Assembly (NCBI RefSeq): GCF_000003605.2 | Contig: NW_003151367.1 | Location: 62,001-126,000 of the forward strand | Length of the DNA: 64,000 bases | Source of the DNA: Saccoglossus kowalevskii | Lineage: Eukaryota > Hemichordata > Enteropneusta > Harrimaniidae | Direction: 5' to 3' | In this document: positions 36,838-50,143 of the stretch, piece after piece | Position numbering within the stretch: the stretch's first letter is position 1 | How the letters are laid out: every line of letters starts with the position of its first letter | Position numbers and translations under genes: made by a program | Notes under the pieces: model-generated | Seen by the model: only the letters and a program-made list of their open reading frames with translations | Told to the model about the DNA's origin: nothing | Database searches by the model: none

Positions 36838-37790
36838 CACAGTGCGTTTTTAGCTGTTAACGTGGCGTGAAAAGTTGCGCAAAGTGAATTCAAAGTTGTG
36901 TAAAGTGATTGCAAAGTTTGTAGATTTATTTGTATGTTTGACCAAAGTTGTTTGCACATAAAAAACGGCAGTTGTAAAATCAAAAAATGAATAAAAGCCA
37001 GATAAAAGCAGTCTATATTAGCAGAGTATCACATGAGCTGACTGACTTTAAAATTGATAGAAAACAGCGTGCAAAGTTGGTAAAAAACGTTCGAAACGAT
37101 GGCGGAGTTGCTCCTATATTTAACCTAAGTCATTGGAATGATAACCCCGCAGTTAAATTCAGAAAACATTGAGTAAATGTCTAGAAAATGCCCCATATAT
37201 AAGCAGATTATCGCAACTGCGAGCCGAAAAATCGAAGGCAAACTGCTTACAAAGTTGTTAAAAGCGATTGCAAAGTTTGTAGATTCGTTTGGAAATGGTA
37301 CACAGGATATTATATTGACGGGTCGCATAGTTAAAACTTCGAAAACGAGAATAAATATTTCTTAAAATGCCGTTAAAGTAGCGTCGTGTTACTGGGAGCA
37401 TGTACAGGTCATAGGTCAATTCAAGAAGTTACTTGTGCAAACGCTATCAATTTTAAAACACTTTCAAACATAAAATAGCCGCCAATTCAGGACAATTTCA
37501 AATTACTTAAGCAGTAGTGTGGGTAAGTAATCGAACAAAATCTAAAGTTAAGCTCAATCGGGCGTGGTTAGTAGTTGCATGGGAGACTTCTTGAGTGACC
37601 TAGCTGGAGAAATTTTTTTTGTTCATCACACACATGTCAAAGATATGAGGCAACGTTCTTGCATCTTTTTTTACTGTGATGTCATTTATTAATAGTAGAA
37701 AGACATGGAAATTTATTTATTTTTCAAATTCATGAAAAGTTTTTCAATTTCCTATTATTTTCAAAGAACAACTTGTTGATGCTGACGGCA
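36838..37790 (+). repeat. Variant monomer twinned with the copy at 24416
   Basis: See the copy at 24416 for the shared changes. This monomer is 953 bp because the T-rich tail loses bases (TTTATTTTTCAAATT, TTTTTCAATTTCC at 37715-37755). Confidence 0.88.
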
Positions 37791-40700
37791 CACAGTGCGT
37801 TTTTAGCTGTTAACGTGGCGTGAAAAGTTGCGCAAAGTGAATTCAAAGTTGTGTAAAGTGATTGCAAAGTTTGTAGATTTATTTGTATGTTTGACCTAAG
37901 TTGTTTGCACATAAAAAACGGCAGTTGTAAAATCAAAAAATGAATAAAAGCCAGATAAAAGCAGTCTATATTAGCAGAGTATCACATGAGCTGACTGACT
38001 TTAAAATTGTTAGAAAACAGCGTGAAAAGTTGGTAAAAACGTTCGAAACGTTGGCGGAGTTGCTTCTATATTTAACCTAAGTCATTGGAATGACAACCCC
38101 GCAGTTAAATTCAGAAAACATTGAGTAAATGTCTAGAAAATGCCCCATATATAAGCAGATTATGGCAACTGCGAGCCGAAAAATCGAAGGCAAACTGCTT
38201 ACAAAGTTGTTAAAAGCGATTGCAAAGTTTGTAGATTCGTTTGAAAACGGTACACAGGATATTATATTGACGGGTCGCATAGTTAAAACTTCGAAAACGT
38301 GAATAAATATTTCTTAAAATGCCGTTAAAGTAGCGTCGTGTTACTGGGAGCATGTACAGGTCATAGGTCAATTCAAGAAGTTACTTGTGCAAACGCTATC
38401 AATTTTAAAACACTTTCAAACATAAAATAGCCGCCAATTCAGGACAATTTCAAATTACTTAAGCAGTAGTGTGGGTAAGTAATCGAACAAAATCTAAAGT
38501 TAAGCTCAATCGGGCGTGGTTAGTAGTTGCATGGGAGACTTCTTGAGTGACCTAGCTGGAGAAATATTTTTTTGTTCATCACACACATGTCAAAGATCTG
38601 AGGCAACGTTCTTGCATCTTTTTTTACTGTGATGTCATTTATTAATAGTAGAAAGACATGGAAATTTATTTATTTTTTCAAATTCATGAAAAGTTTTTTT
38701 AATTTTCCTATTATTTTCAAAGAACAACTTGTTGATGCTGACGGCACACAGTGCGTTTTTAGCTGTTAACGTGGCGTGAAAAGTTGCGCAAAGTGAATTC
38801 AAAGTTGTGTAAAGTGATTGCAAAGTTTGTAGATTTATTTGTATGTTTGACCTAAGTTGTTTGCACATAAAAAACGGCAGTTGTAAAATCAAAAAATGAA
38901 TAAAAGCCAGATAAAAGCAGTCTATATTAGCAGAGTATCACATGAGCTGACTGACTTTAAAATTGTTAGAAAACAGCGTGAAAAGTTGGTAAAAACGTTC
39001 GAAACGTTGGCGGAGTTGCTTCTATATTTAACCTAAGTCATTGGAATGACAACCCCGCAGTTAAATTCAGAAAACATTGAGTAAATGTCTAGAAAATGCC
39101 CCATATATAAGCAGATTATCGCAACTGCGAGCCGAAAAATCGAAGGCAAACTACTTACAAAGTTGTTAAAAGCGATTGCAAAGTTTGTAGATTCGTTTGG
39201 AAATGGTACACAGGATATTATATTGACGGGTCGCATAGTTAAAACTTCGAAAACGAGAATAAATATTTCTTAAAATGCCGTTAAAGTAGCGTCGTGTTAC
39301 TGGGAGCATGTACAGGTCATAGGTCAATTCAAGAAGTTACTTGTGCAAACGCTATCAATTTTAAAACACTTTCAAACATAAAATAGCCGCCAATTCAGGA
39401 CAATTTCAAATTACTTAAGAAGTAGTGTGGGTAAGTAATCGAACAAAATCTAAAGTTAAGCTCAATCGGGCGTGGTTAGTAGTTGCATGGGAGACTTCTT
39501 GAGTGACCTAGCTGGAGAAATTTTTTTTGTTCATCACACACATGTCAAAGATATGAGGCAACGTTCTTGCATCTTTTTTTACTGTGATGTCATTTATTAA
39601 TAGTAGAAAGACATGGAAATTTATTTATTTTTTTCAAATTCATGAAAAGTTTTTCCAATTTTCCTATTATTTTCAAAGAACAATTTGTTGATGCTGACGG
39701 CACACAGTGCGTTTTTAGCTGTTAACGTGGCGTGAAAAGTTGCGCAAAGTGAATTCAAAGTTGTGTAAAGTGATTGCAAAGTTTGTAGATTTATTTGTAT
39801 GTTTGACCTAAGTTGTTTGCACATAAAAAACGGCAGTTGTAAAATCAAAAAATGAATAAAAGCCAGATAAAAGCAGTCTATATTAGCAGAGTATCACATG
39901 AGCTGACTGACTTTAAAATTGTTAGAAAACAGCGTGAAAAGTTGGTAAAAACGTTCGAAACGTTGGCGGAGTTGCTTCTATATTTAACCTAAGTCATTGG
40001 AATGACAACCCCGCAGTTAAATTCAGAAAACATTGAGTAAATGTCTAGAAAATGCCCCATATATAAGCAGATTATGGCAACTGCGAGCCGAAAAATCGAA
40101 GGCAAACTGCTTACAAAGTTGTTAAAAGCGATTGCAAAGTTTGTAGATTCGTTTGGAAACGGTACACAGGATATTATATTGACGGGTCGCATAGTTAAAA
40201 CTTCGAAAACGTGAATAAATATTTCTTAAAATGCCGTTAAAGTAGCGTCGTGTTACTGGGAGCATGTACAGGTCATAGGTCAATTCAAGAAGTTACTTGT
40301 GCAAACGCTATCAATTTTAAAACACTTTCAAACATAAAATAGCCGCCAATTCATTTCAATTTCAAATTACTTAAGCAGTAGTGTGGGTAAGTAATCGAAC
40401 AAAATCTAAAGTTAAGCTCAATCGGGCGTGGTTAGTAGTTGCATGGGAGACTTCTTGAGTGACCTAGCTGGAGAAATTGTTTTTGTTCATCACACACATG
40501 TCAAAGATCTGAGGCAACGTTCTTGCATCTTTTTTTACTGTGATGTCATTTATTAATAGTAGAAAGACATGGAAATTTATTTATTTGTTCAAGTTCATGA
40601 AAAGTTTTTTCAATTTTCCTATTATTTTCAAAGAACAACTTGTTGATGCTGACGGCACACAGTGCGTTTTTAGCTGTTAACGTGGCGTGAAAAGTTGCGC

Positions 40701-41612
40701 AAAGTGAATTCAAAGTTGTGTAAAGTGATTGCAAAGTTTGTAGATTTATTTGTATGTTTGACCTAAGTTGTTTGCACATAAAAAACGGCAGTTGTAAAAT
40801 CAAAAAATGAATAAAAGCCAGATAAAAGCAGTCTATATTAGCAGAGTATCACATGAGCTGACTGACTTTAAAATTGTTAGAAAACAGCGTGAAAAGTTGG
40901 TAAAAACGTTCGAAACGTTGGCGGAGTTGCTTCTATATTTAACCTAAGTCATTGGAATGACAACCCCGCTGTTAAATTCAGAAAACATTGAGTAAATGTC
41001 TAGAAAATGCCCCATATATAAGCAGATTATCGCAACTGCGAGCCGAAAAATCGAAGGCAAACTGCTTACAAAGTTGTTAAAAGCGATTGCAAAGTTTGTA
41101 GATTCGTTTGGAAATGGTACACAGGATATTATATTGACGGGTCGCATAGTTAAAACTTCGAAAACGAGAATAAATATTTCTTAAAATGCCGTTAAAGTAG
41201 CGTCGTGTTACTGGGAGCATGTACAGGTCATAGGTCAATTCAAGAAGTTACTTGTGCAAACGCTATCAATTTTAAAACACTTTCAAACATAAAATAGCCG
41301 CCAATTCAGGACAATTTCAAATTACTTAAGCAGTAGCGTGGGTAAGTAATCGAACAAAATCTAAAGTTAAGCTCAATCGGGCGTGGTTAGTAGTTGCATG
41401 GGAGACTTCTTGAGTGACCTAGCTGGAGAAATTTTATTTGTTCATCACACACATGTCAAAGATATGAGGCAACGTTCTTGCATCTTTTTTTACTGTGATG
41501 TCATTTATTAATAGTAGAAAGACATGGAAATTTATTTATTTTTTCAAATTCATGAAAAGTTTTTCCAATTTTCCTATTATTTTCAAAGAACAATTTGTTG
41601 ATGCTGACGGCA

Positions 41613-42487
41613 CACAGTGCGTTTTTAGCTGTTAACGTGGCGTGAAAAGTTGCGCAAAGTGAATTCAAAGTTGTGTAAAGTGATTGCAAAGTTTGTAGAT
41701 TTATTTGTATGTTTGACCTAAGTTGTTTGCACATAAAAAACGGCAGTTGTAAAATCAAAAAATGAATAAAAGCCAGATAAAAGCAGTCTATATTAGCAGA
41801 GTATCACATGAGCTGACTGACTGACATTGGAATGACAACCCCGCAGTTAAATTCAGAAAACATTGAGTAAATGTCTAGAAAATGCCCCATATATAAGCAG
41901 ATTATCGCAACTGCGAGCCGAAAAATCGAAGGCAAACTGCTTACAAAGTTGTTAAAAGCGATTGCAAAGTTTGTAGATTCGTTTGGAAACGGTACACAGG
42001 ATATTATATTGACGGGTCGCATAGTTAAAACTTCGAAAACGTGAATAAATATTTCTTAAAATGCCGTTAAAGTAGCGTCGTGTTACTGGGAGCATGTACA
42101 GGTCATAGGTCAATTCAAGAAGTTACTTGTGCAAACGCTATCAATTTTAAAACACTTTCAAACATAAAATAGCCGCCAATTCATTTCAATTTCAAATTAC
42201 TTAAGCAGTAGTGTGGGTAAGTAATCGAACAAAATCTAAAGTTAAGCTCAATCGGGCGTGGTTAGTAGTTGCATGGGAGACTTCTTGAGTGACCTAGCTG
42301 GAGAAATTTTTTTTGTTCATCACACACATGTCAAAGATATGAGGCAACGTTCTTGCATCTTTTTTTACTGTGATGTCATTTATTAATAGTAGAAAGACAT
42401 GGAAATTTATTTATTTTTTCAAATTCATGAAAAGTTTTTCCAATTTTCCTATTATTTTCAAAGAACAATTTGTTGATGCTGACGGCA
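41613..42487 (+). repeat. Second short monomer (875 bp), same net 80-bp deletion
   Basis: It has the same junction as the copy at 12439 (GAGCTGACTGACTGACATTGG near 41810), 29,174 bases away. The upstream neighbours of both also share the ATTTTATTTG T-run form and the TTTTTCC / GAACAATTTG tail. The 3' part differs (CATTTCAATTT here, CAGGCCAATTT there). Confidence 0.9.
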
Positions 42488-45400
42488 CACAGTGCGTTTT
42501 TAGCTGTTAACGTGGCGTGAAAAGTTGCGCAAAGTGAATTCAAAGTTGTGTAAAGTGATTGCAAAGTTTGTAGATTTATTTGTATGTTTGACCTAAGTTG
42601 TTTGCACATAAAAAACGGCAGTTGTAAAATCAAAAAATGAATAAAAGCCAGATAAAAGCAGTCTATATTAGCAGAGTATCACATGAGCTGACTGACTTTA
42701 AAATTGTTAGAAAACAGCGTGAAAAGTTGGTAAAAACGTTCGAAACGTTGGCGGAGTTGCTTCTATATTTAACCTAAGTCATTGGAATGACAACCCCGCA
42801 GTTAAATTCAGAAAACATTGAGTAAATGTCTAGAAAATGCCCCATATATAAGCAGATTATCGCAACTGCGAGCCGAAAAATCGAAGGCAAACTGCTTACA
42901 AAGTTGTTAAAAGCGATTGCAAAGTTTGTAGATTCGTTTGGAAACGGTACACAGGATATTATATTGACGGGTCGCATAGTTAAAACTTCGAAAACGTGAA
43001 TAAATATTTCTTAAAATGCCGTTAAAGTAGCGTCGTGTTACTGGGAGCATGTACAGGTCATAGGTCAATTCAAGAAGTTACTTGTGCAAACGCTATCAAT
43101 TTTAAAACACTTTCAAACATAAAATAGCCGCCAATTCATTTTAATTTCAAATTACTTAAGCAGTAGTGTGGGTAAGTAATCGAACAAAATCTAAAGTTAA
43201 GCTCAATCGGGCGTGGTTAGTAGTTGCATGGGAGACTTCTTGAGTGACCTAGCTGGAGAAATTTTTTTTGTTCATCACACACATGTCAAAGATATGAGGC
43301 AACGTTCTTGCATCTTTTTTTACTGTGATGTCATTTATTAATAGTAGAAAGACATGGAAATTTATTTATTTTTTCAAATTCATGAAAAGTTTTTCCAATT
43401 TTCCTATTATTTTCAAAGAACAATTTGTTGATGCTGACGGCACACAGTGCGTTTTTAGCTGTTAACGTGGCGTGAAAAGTTGCGCAAAGTGAATTCAAAG
43501 TTGTGTAAAGTGATTGCAAAGTTTGTAGATTTATTTGTATGTTTGACCTAAGTTGTTTGCACATAAAAAACGGCAGTTGTAAAATCAAAAAATGAATAAA
43601 AGCCAGATAAAAGCAGTCTATATTAGCAGAGTATCACATGAGCTGACTGACTTTAAAATTGTTAGAAAACAGCGTGAAAAGTTGGTAAAAACGTTCGAAA
43701 CGTTGGCGGAGTTGCTTCTATATTTAACCTAAGTCATTGGAATGACAACCCCGCAGTTAAATTCAGAAAACATTGAGTAAATGTCTAGAAAATGCCCCAT
43801 ATATAAGCAGATTATCGCAACTGCGAGCCGAAAAATCGAAGGCAAACTGCTTACAAAGTTGTTAAAAGCGATTGCAAAGTTTGTAGATTCGTTTGGAAAC
43901 GGTACACAGGATATTATATTGACGGGTCGCATAGTTAAAACTTCGAAAACGTGAATAAATATTTCTTAAAATGCCGTTAAAGTAGCGTCGTGTTACTGGG
44001 AGCATGTACAGGTCATAGGTCAATTCAAGAAGTTACTTGTGCAAACGCTATCAATTGTAAAACACTTTCAAACATAAAATAGCCGCCAATTCATTTCAAT
44101 TTCAAATTACTTAAGCAGTAGTGTGGGTAAGTAATCGAACAAAATCTAAAGTTAAGCTCAATCGGGCGTGGTTAGTAGTTGCATGGGAGACTTCTTGAGT
44201 GACCTAGCTGGAGAAATTTTTTTTGTTTATCACACACATGTCAAAGATATGAGGCAACGTTCTTGCATCTTTTTTTACTGTGATGTCATTTATTAATAGT
44301 AGAAAGACATGGAAATTTATTTATTTTTTCAAATTCATGAAAAGTTTTTCCAATTTTCCTATTATTTCAAAGAACCAACTTGTTGATGCTGACGGCACAC
44401 AGTGCGTTTTTAGCTGTTAACGTGGCGTGAAAAGTTGCGCAAAGTGAATTCAAAGTTGTGTAAAGTGATTGCAAAGTTTGTAGATTTATTTGTATGTTTG
44501 ACCTAAGTTGTTTGCACATAAAAAACGGCAGTTGTAAAATCAAAAAATGAATAAAAGCCAGATAAAAGCAGTCTATGTTAGCAGAGTATCACATGAGCTG
44601 ACTGACTTTAAAATTGTTAGAAAACAGCGTGAAAAGTTGGTAAAAACGTTCGAAACGTTGGCGGAGTTGCTTCTATATTTAACCTAAGTCATTGGAATGA
44701 CAACCCCGCAGTTAAATTCAGAAAACATTGAGTAAATGTCTAGAAAATGCCCCATATATAAGCAGATTATCGCAACTGCGAGCCGAAAAATCGAAGGCAA
44801 ACTGCTTACAAAGTTGTTAAAAGCGATTGCAAAGTTTGTAGATTCGTTTGGAAACGGTACACAGGATATTATATTGACGGGTCGCATAGTTAAAACTTCG
44901 AAAACGTGAATAAATATTTCTTAAAATGCCGTTAAAGTAGCGTCGTGTTACTGGGAGCATGTACAGGTCATAGGTCAATTCAAGAAGTTACTTGTGCAAA
45001 CGCTATCAATTTTAAAACACTTTCAAACATAAAATAGCCGCCAATTCAGGACAATTTCAAATTACTTAAGCAGTAGTGTGGGTAAGTAATCGAACAAAAT
45101 CTAAAGTTAAGCTCAATCGGGCGTGGTTAGTAGTTGCATGGGAGACTTCTTGAGTGACCTAGCTGGAGAAATTTTATTTGTTCATCACACACATGTCAAA
45201 GATATGAGGCAACGTTCTTGCATCTTTTTTTACTGTGATGTCATTTATTAATAGTAGAAAGACATGGAAATTTATTTATTTTTTCAAATTCATGAAAAGT
45301 TTTTTCAATTTTCCTATTATTTTCAAAGAACAACTTGTTGATGCTGACGGCACACAGTGCGTTTTTAGCTGTTAACGTGGCGTGAAAAGTTGCGCAAAGT

Positions 45401-46309
45401 GAATTCAAAGTTGTGTAAAGTGATTGCAAAGTTTGTAGATTTATTTGTATGTTTGACCTAAGTTGTTTGCACATAAAAAACGGCAGTTGTAAAATCAAAA
45501 AATGAATAAAAGCCAGATAAAAGCAGTCTATATTAGCAGAGTATCACATGAGCTGACTGACTTTAAAATTGTTAGAAAACAGCGTGAAAAGTTGGTAAAA
45601 ACGTTCGAAACGTTGGCGGAGTTGCTTCTATATTTAACCTAAGTCATTGGAATGACAACCCCGCAGTTAAATTCAGAAAACATTGAGTAAATGTCTAGAA
45701 AATGCCCCATATATAAGCAGATTATGGCAACTGCGAGCCGAAAAATCGAAGGCAAACTGCTTACAAAGTTGTTAAAAGCGATTGCAAAGTTTGTAGATTC
45801 GTTTGGAAACGGTACACAGGATATTATATTGACGGGTCGCATAGTTAAAACTTCGAAAACGTGAATAAATATTTCTTAAAATGCCGTTAAAGTAGCGTCG
45901 TGTTACTGGGAGCATGTACAGGTCATAGGTCAATTCAAGAAGTTACTTGTGCAAACGCTATCAATTTTAAAACACTTTCAAACATAAAATAGCCACCAAT
46001 TCAGGCCAGTTTCAAATTACTTAAGCAGTAGTGTGGGTAAGTAATCGAACAAAATCTAAAGTTAAGCTCAATCGGGCGTGGTTAGTAGTTGCATGGGAGA
46101 CTTCTTGAGTGACCTAGCTGGAGAAATATTTTTTTGTTCATCACACACATGTCAAAGATCTGAGGCAACGTTCTTTCATCTTTTTTTTACTGTGATGTCA
46201 TTTATTAATAGTAGAAAGACATGGAAATTTATTTATTTTTTCAAATTCATGAAAAGTTTTTTCAATTTTCCTATTATTTTCAAAGAACAACTTGTTGATG
46301 CTGACGGCA

Positions 46310-49186
46310 CACAGTGCGTTTTTAGCTGTTAACGTGGCGTGAAAAGTTGCGCAAAGTGAATTCAAAGTTGTGTAAAGTGATTGCAAAGTTTGTAGATTTA
46401 TTTGTATGTTTGACCTAAGTTGTTTGCACATAAAAAACGGCAGTTGTAAAATCAAAAAATGAATAAAAGCCAGATAAAAGCAGTCTATATTAGCAGAGTA
46501 TCACATGAGCTGACTGACTTTAAAATTGTTAGAAAACAGCGTGAAAAGTTGGTAAAAACGTTCGAAACGTTGGCGGAGTTGCTTCTATATTTAACCTAAG
46601 TCATTGGAATGACAACCCCGCAGTTAAATTCAGAAAACATTGAGTAAATGTCTAGAAAATGCCCCATATATAAGCAGATTATCGCAACTGCGAGCCGAAA
46701 AATCGAAGGCAAACTACTTACAAAGTTGTTAAAAGCGATTGCAAAGTTTGTAGATTCGTTTGGAAATGGTACACAGGATATTATATTGACAGGTCGCATA
46801 GTTAAAACTTCGAAAACGAGAATAAATATTTCTTAAAATGCCGTTAAAGTAGCGTCGTGTTACTGGGAGCATGTACAGGTCATAGGTCAATTCAAGAAGT
46901 TACTTGTGCAAACGCTATCAATTTTAAAACACTTTCAAACATAAAATAGCCGCCAATTCAGGACAATTTCAAATTACTTAAGCAGTAGTGTGGGTAAGTA
47001 ATCGAACAAAATCTAAAGTTAAGCTCAATCGGGCGTGGTTAGTAGTTGCATGGGAGACTTCTTGAGTGACCTAGCTGGAGAAATTTTTTTTTTTGTTCAT
47101 CACACACATGTCAAAGATCTGAGGCAACGTTCTTGCATCTTTTTTTTACTGTGATGTCATTTATTAATAGTAGAAAGACATGGAAATTTATTTATTTTTT
47201 CAAATTCATGAAAAGTTTTTTCAATTTTCCTATTATTTTCAAAGAACAACTTGTTGATGCTGACGGCACACAGTGCGTTTTTAGCTGTTAACGTGGCGTG
47301 AAAAGTTGCGCAAAGTGAATTCAAAGTTGTGTAAAGTGATTGCAAAGTTTGTAGATTTATTTGTATGTTTGACCTAAGTTGTTTGCACATAAAAAACGGC
47401 AGTTGTAAAATCAAAAAATGAATAAAAGCCAGATAAAAGCAGTCTATATTAGCAGAGTATCACATGAGCTGACTGACTTTAAAATTGTTAGAAAACAGCG
47501 TGAAAAGTTGGTAAAAACGTTCGAAACGTTGGCGGAGTTGCTTCTATATTTAACCTAAGTCATTGGAATGACAACCCCGCAGTTAAATTCAGAAAACATT
47601 GAGTAAATGTCTAGAAAATGCCCCATATATAAGCAGATTATCGCAACTGCGAGCCGAAAAATCGAAGGCAAACTGCTTACAAAGTTGTTAAAAGCGATTG
47701 CAAAGTTTGTAGATTCGTTTGGAAACGGTACACAGGATATTATATTGACGGGTCGCATAGTTAAAACTTCGAAAACGTGAATAAATATTTCTTAAAATGC
47801 CGTTAAAGTAGCGTCGTGTTACTGGGAGCATGTACAGGTCATAGGTCAATTCAAGAAGTTACTTGTGCAAACGCTATCAATTTTAAAACACTTTCAAACA
47901 TAAAATAGCCGCCAATTCAGGACAATTTCAAATTACTTAAGCAGTAGTGTGGGTAAGTAATCGAACAAAATCTAAAGTTAAGCTCAATCGGGCGTGGTTA
48001 GTAGTTGCATGGGAGACTTCTTGAGTGACCTAGCTGGAGAAATTTTTTTTTTTGTTCATCACACACATGTCAAAGATCTGAGGCAACGTTCTTGCATCTT
48101 TTTTTTACTGTGATGTCATTTATTAATAGTAGAAAGACATGGAAATTTATTTATTTTTTCAAATTCATGAAAAGTTTTTTCAATTTTCCTATTATTTTCA
48201 AAGAACAACTTGTTGATGCTGACGGCACACAGTGCGTTTTTAGCTGTTAACGTGGCGTGAAAAGTTGCGCAAAGTGAATTCAAAGTTGTGTAAAGTGATT
48301 GCAAAGTTTGTAGATTTATTTGTATGTTTGACCTAAGTTGTTTGCACATAAAAAACGGCAGTTGTAAAATCAAAAAATGAATAAAAGCCAGATAAAAGCA
48401 GTCTATATTAGCAGAGTATCACATGAGCTGACTGACTTTAAAATTGTTAGAAAACAGCGTGAAAAGTTGGTAAAAACGTTCGAAACGTTGGCGGAGTTGC
48501 TTCTATATTTAACCTAAGTCATTGGAATGACAACCCCGCAGTTAAATTCAGAAAACATTGAGTAAATGTCTAGAAAATGCCCCATATATAAGCAGATTAT
48601 GGCAACTGCGAGCCGAAAAATCGAAGGCAAACTGCTTACAAAGTTGTTAAAAGCGATTGCAAAGTTTGTAGATTCGTTTGGAAACGGTACACAGGATATT
48701 ATATTGACGGGTCGCATAGTTAAAACTTCGAAAACGTGAATAAATATTTCTTAAAATGCCGTTAAAGTAGCGTCGTGTTACTGGGAGCATGTACAGGTCA
48801 TAGGTCAATTCAAGAAGTTACTTGTGCAAACGCTATCAATTTTAAAACACTTTCAAACATAAAATAGCCGCCAATTCAGGACAATTTCAAATTACTTAAG
48901 CAGTAGTGTGGGTAAGTAATCGAACAAAATCTAAAGTTAAGCTCAATCGGGCGTGGTTAGTAGTTGCATGGGAGACTTCTTGAGTGACCTAGCTGGAGAA
49001 ATTTTTTTTTTTGTTCATCACACACATGTCAAAGATCTGAGGCAACGTTCTTGCATCTTTTTTTTACTCTGATGTCATTTATTAATAGTAGAAAGACATG
49101 GAAATTTATTTATTTTTTCAAATTCATGAAAATTTTTTTCAATTTTCCTATTATTTTCAAAGAACAACTTGTTGATGCTGACGGCA
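46310..49186 (+). repeat. Run of three 959-bp monomers with an 11-T tract
   Basis: Copies starting at 46310, 47269 and 48228 are each 959 bp. All carry a plain run of 11 T after GGAGAAA, the longest in the window, with CAGGACAATTT and AAGATCTGAGG. They differ by few substitutions (the first has the GGAAATGG / AACGAGAATA pair), so this looks like a recent local triplication of at least the 3' half. Confidence 0.85.
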
Positions 49187-50143
49187 CACAGTGCGTTTTT
49201 AGCTGTTAACGTGGCGTGAAAAGTTGCGCAAAGTGAATTCAAAGTTGTGTAAAGTGATTGCAAAGTTTGTAGATTTATTTGTATGTTTGACCTAAGTTGT
49301 TTGCACATAAAAAACGGCAGTTGTAAAATCAAAAAATGAATAAAAGCCAGATAAAAGCAGTCTATATTAGCAGAGTATCACATGAGCTGACTGACTTTAA
49401 AATTGTTAGAAAACAGCGTGAAAAGTTGGTAAAAACGTTCGAAACGTTGGCGGAGTTGCTTCTATATTTAACCTAAGTCATTGGAATGACAACCCCGCAG
49501 TTAAATTCAGAAAACATTGAGTAAATGTCTAGAAAATGCCCCATATATAAGCAGATTATCGCAACTGCGAGCCGAAAAATCGAAGGCAAACTGCTTACAA
49601 AGTTGTTAAAAGCGATTGCAAAGTTTGTAGATTCGTTTGGAAACGGTACACAGGATATTATATTGACGGGTCGCATAGTTAAAACTTCGAAAACGTGAAT
49701 AAATATTTCTTAAATTGCCGTTAAAGTAGCGTCGTGTTACTGGGAGCATGTACAGGTCATAGGTCAATTCAAGAAGTTACTTGTGCAAACGCTATCAATT
49801 TTAAAACACTTTCAAACATAAAATAGCCGCCAATTCAGGACAATTTCAAATTACTTAAGCAGTAGTGTGGGTAAGTAATCGAACAAAATCTAAAGTTAAG
49901 CTCAATCGGGCGTGGTTAGTAGTTGCATGGGAGACTTCTTGAGTGACCTAGCTGGAGAAATATTTGTTTGTTCATCACACACATGTCAAAGATCTGAGGC
50001 AACGTTCTTGCATCTTTTTTTTACTGTGATGTCATTTATTAATAGTAGAAAGACATGGAAATTTATTTATTTTTTCAAATTCATGAAAAGTTTTTTCAAT
50101 TTTCCTATTATTTTCAAAGAACAACTTGTTGATGCTGACGGCA
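49187..50143 (+). repeat. Monomer whose first T-run is broken
   Basis: The T-run after the 5S-like part reads ATATTTGTTTG, leaving two runs of only three T at about 49963-49970. The second T-run (8 T at about 50012-50019) is intact. It is the only copy I found without four consecutive T at this site. Confidence 0.85.
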
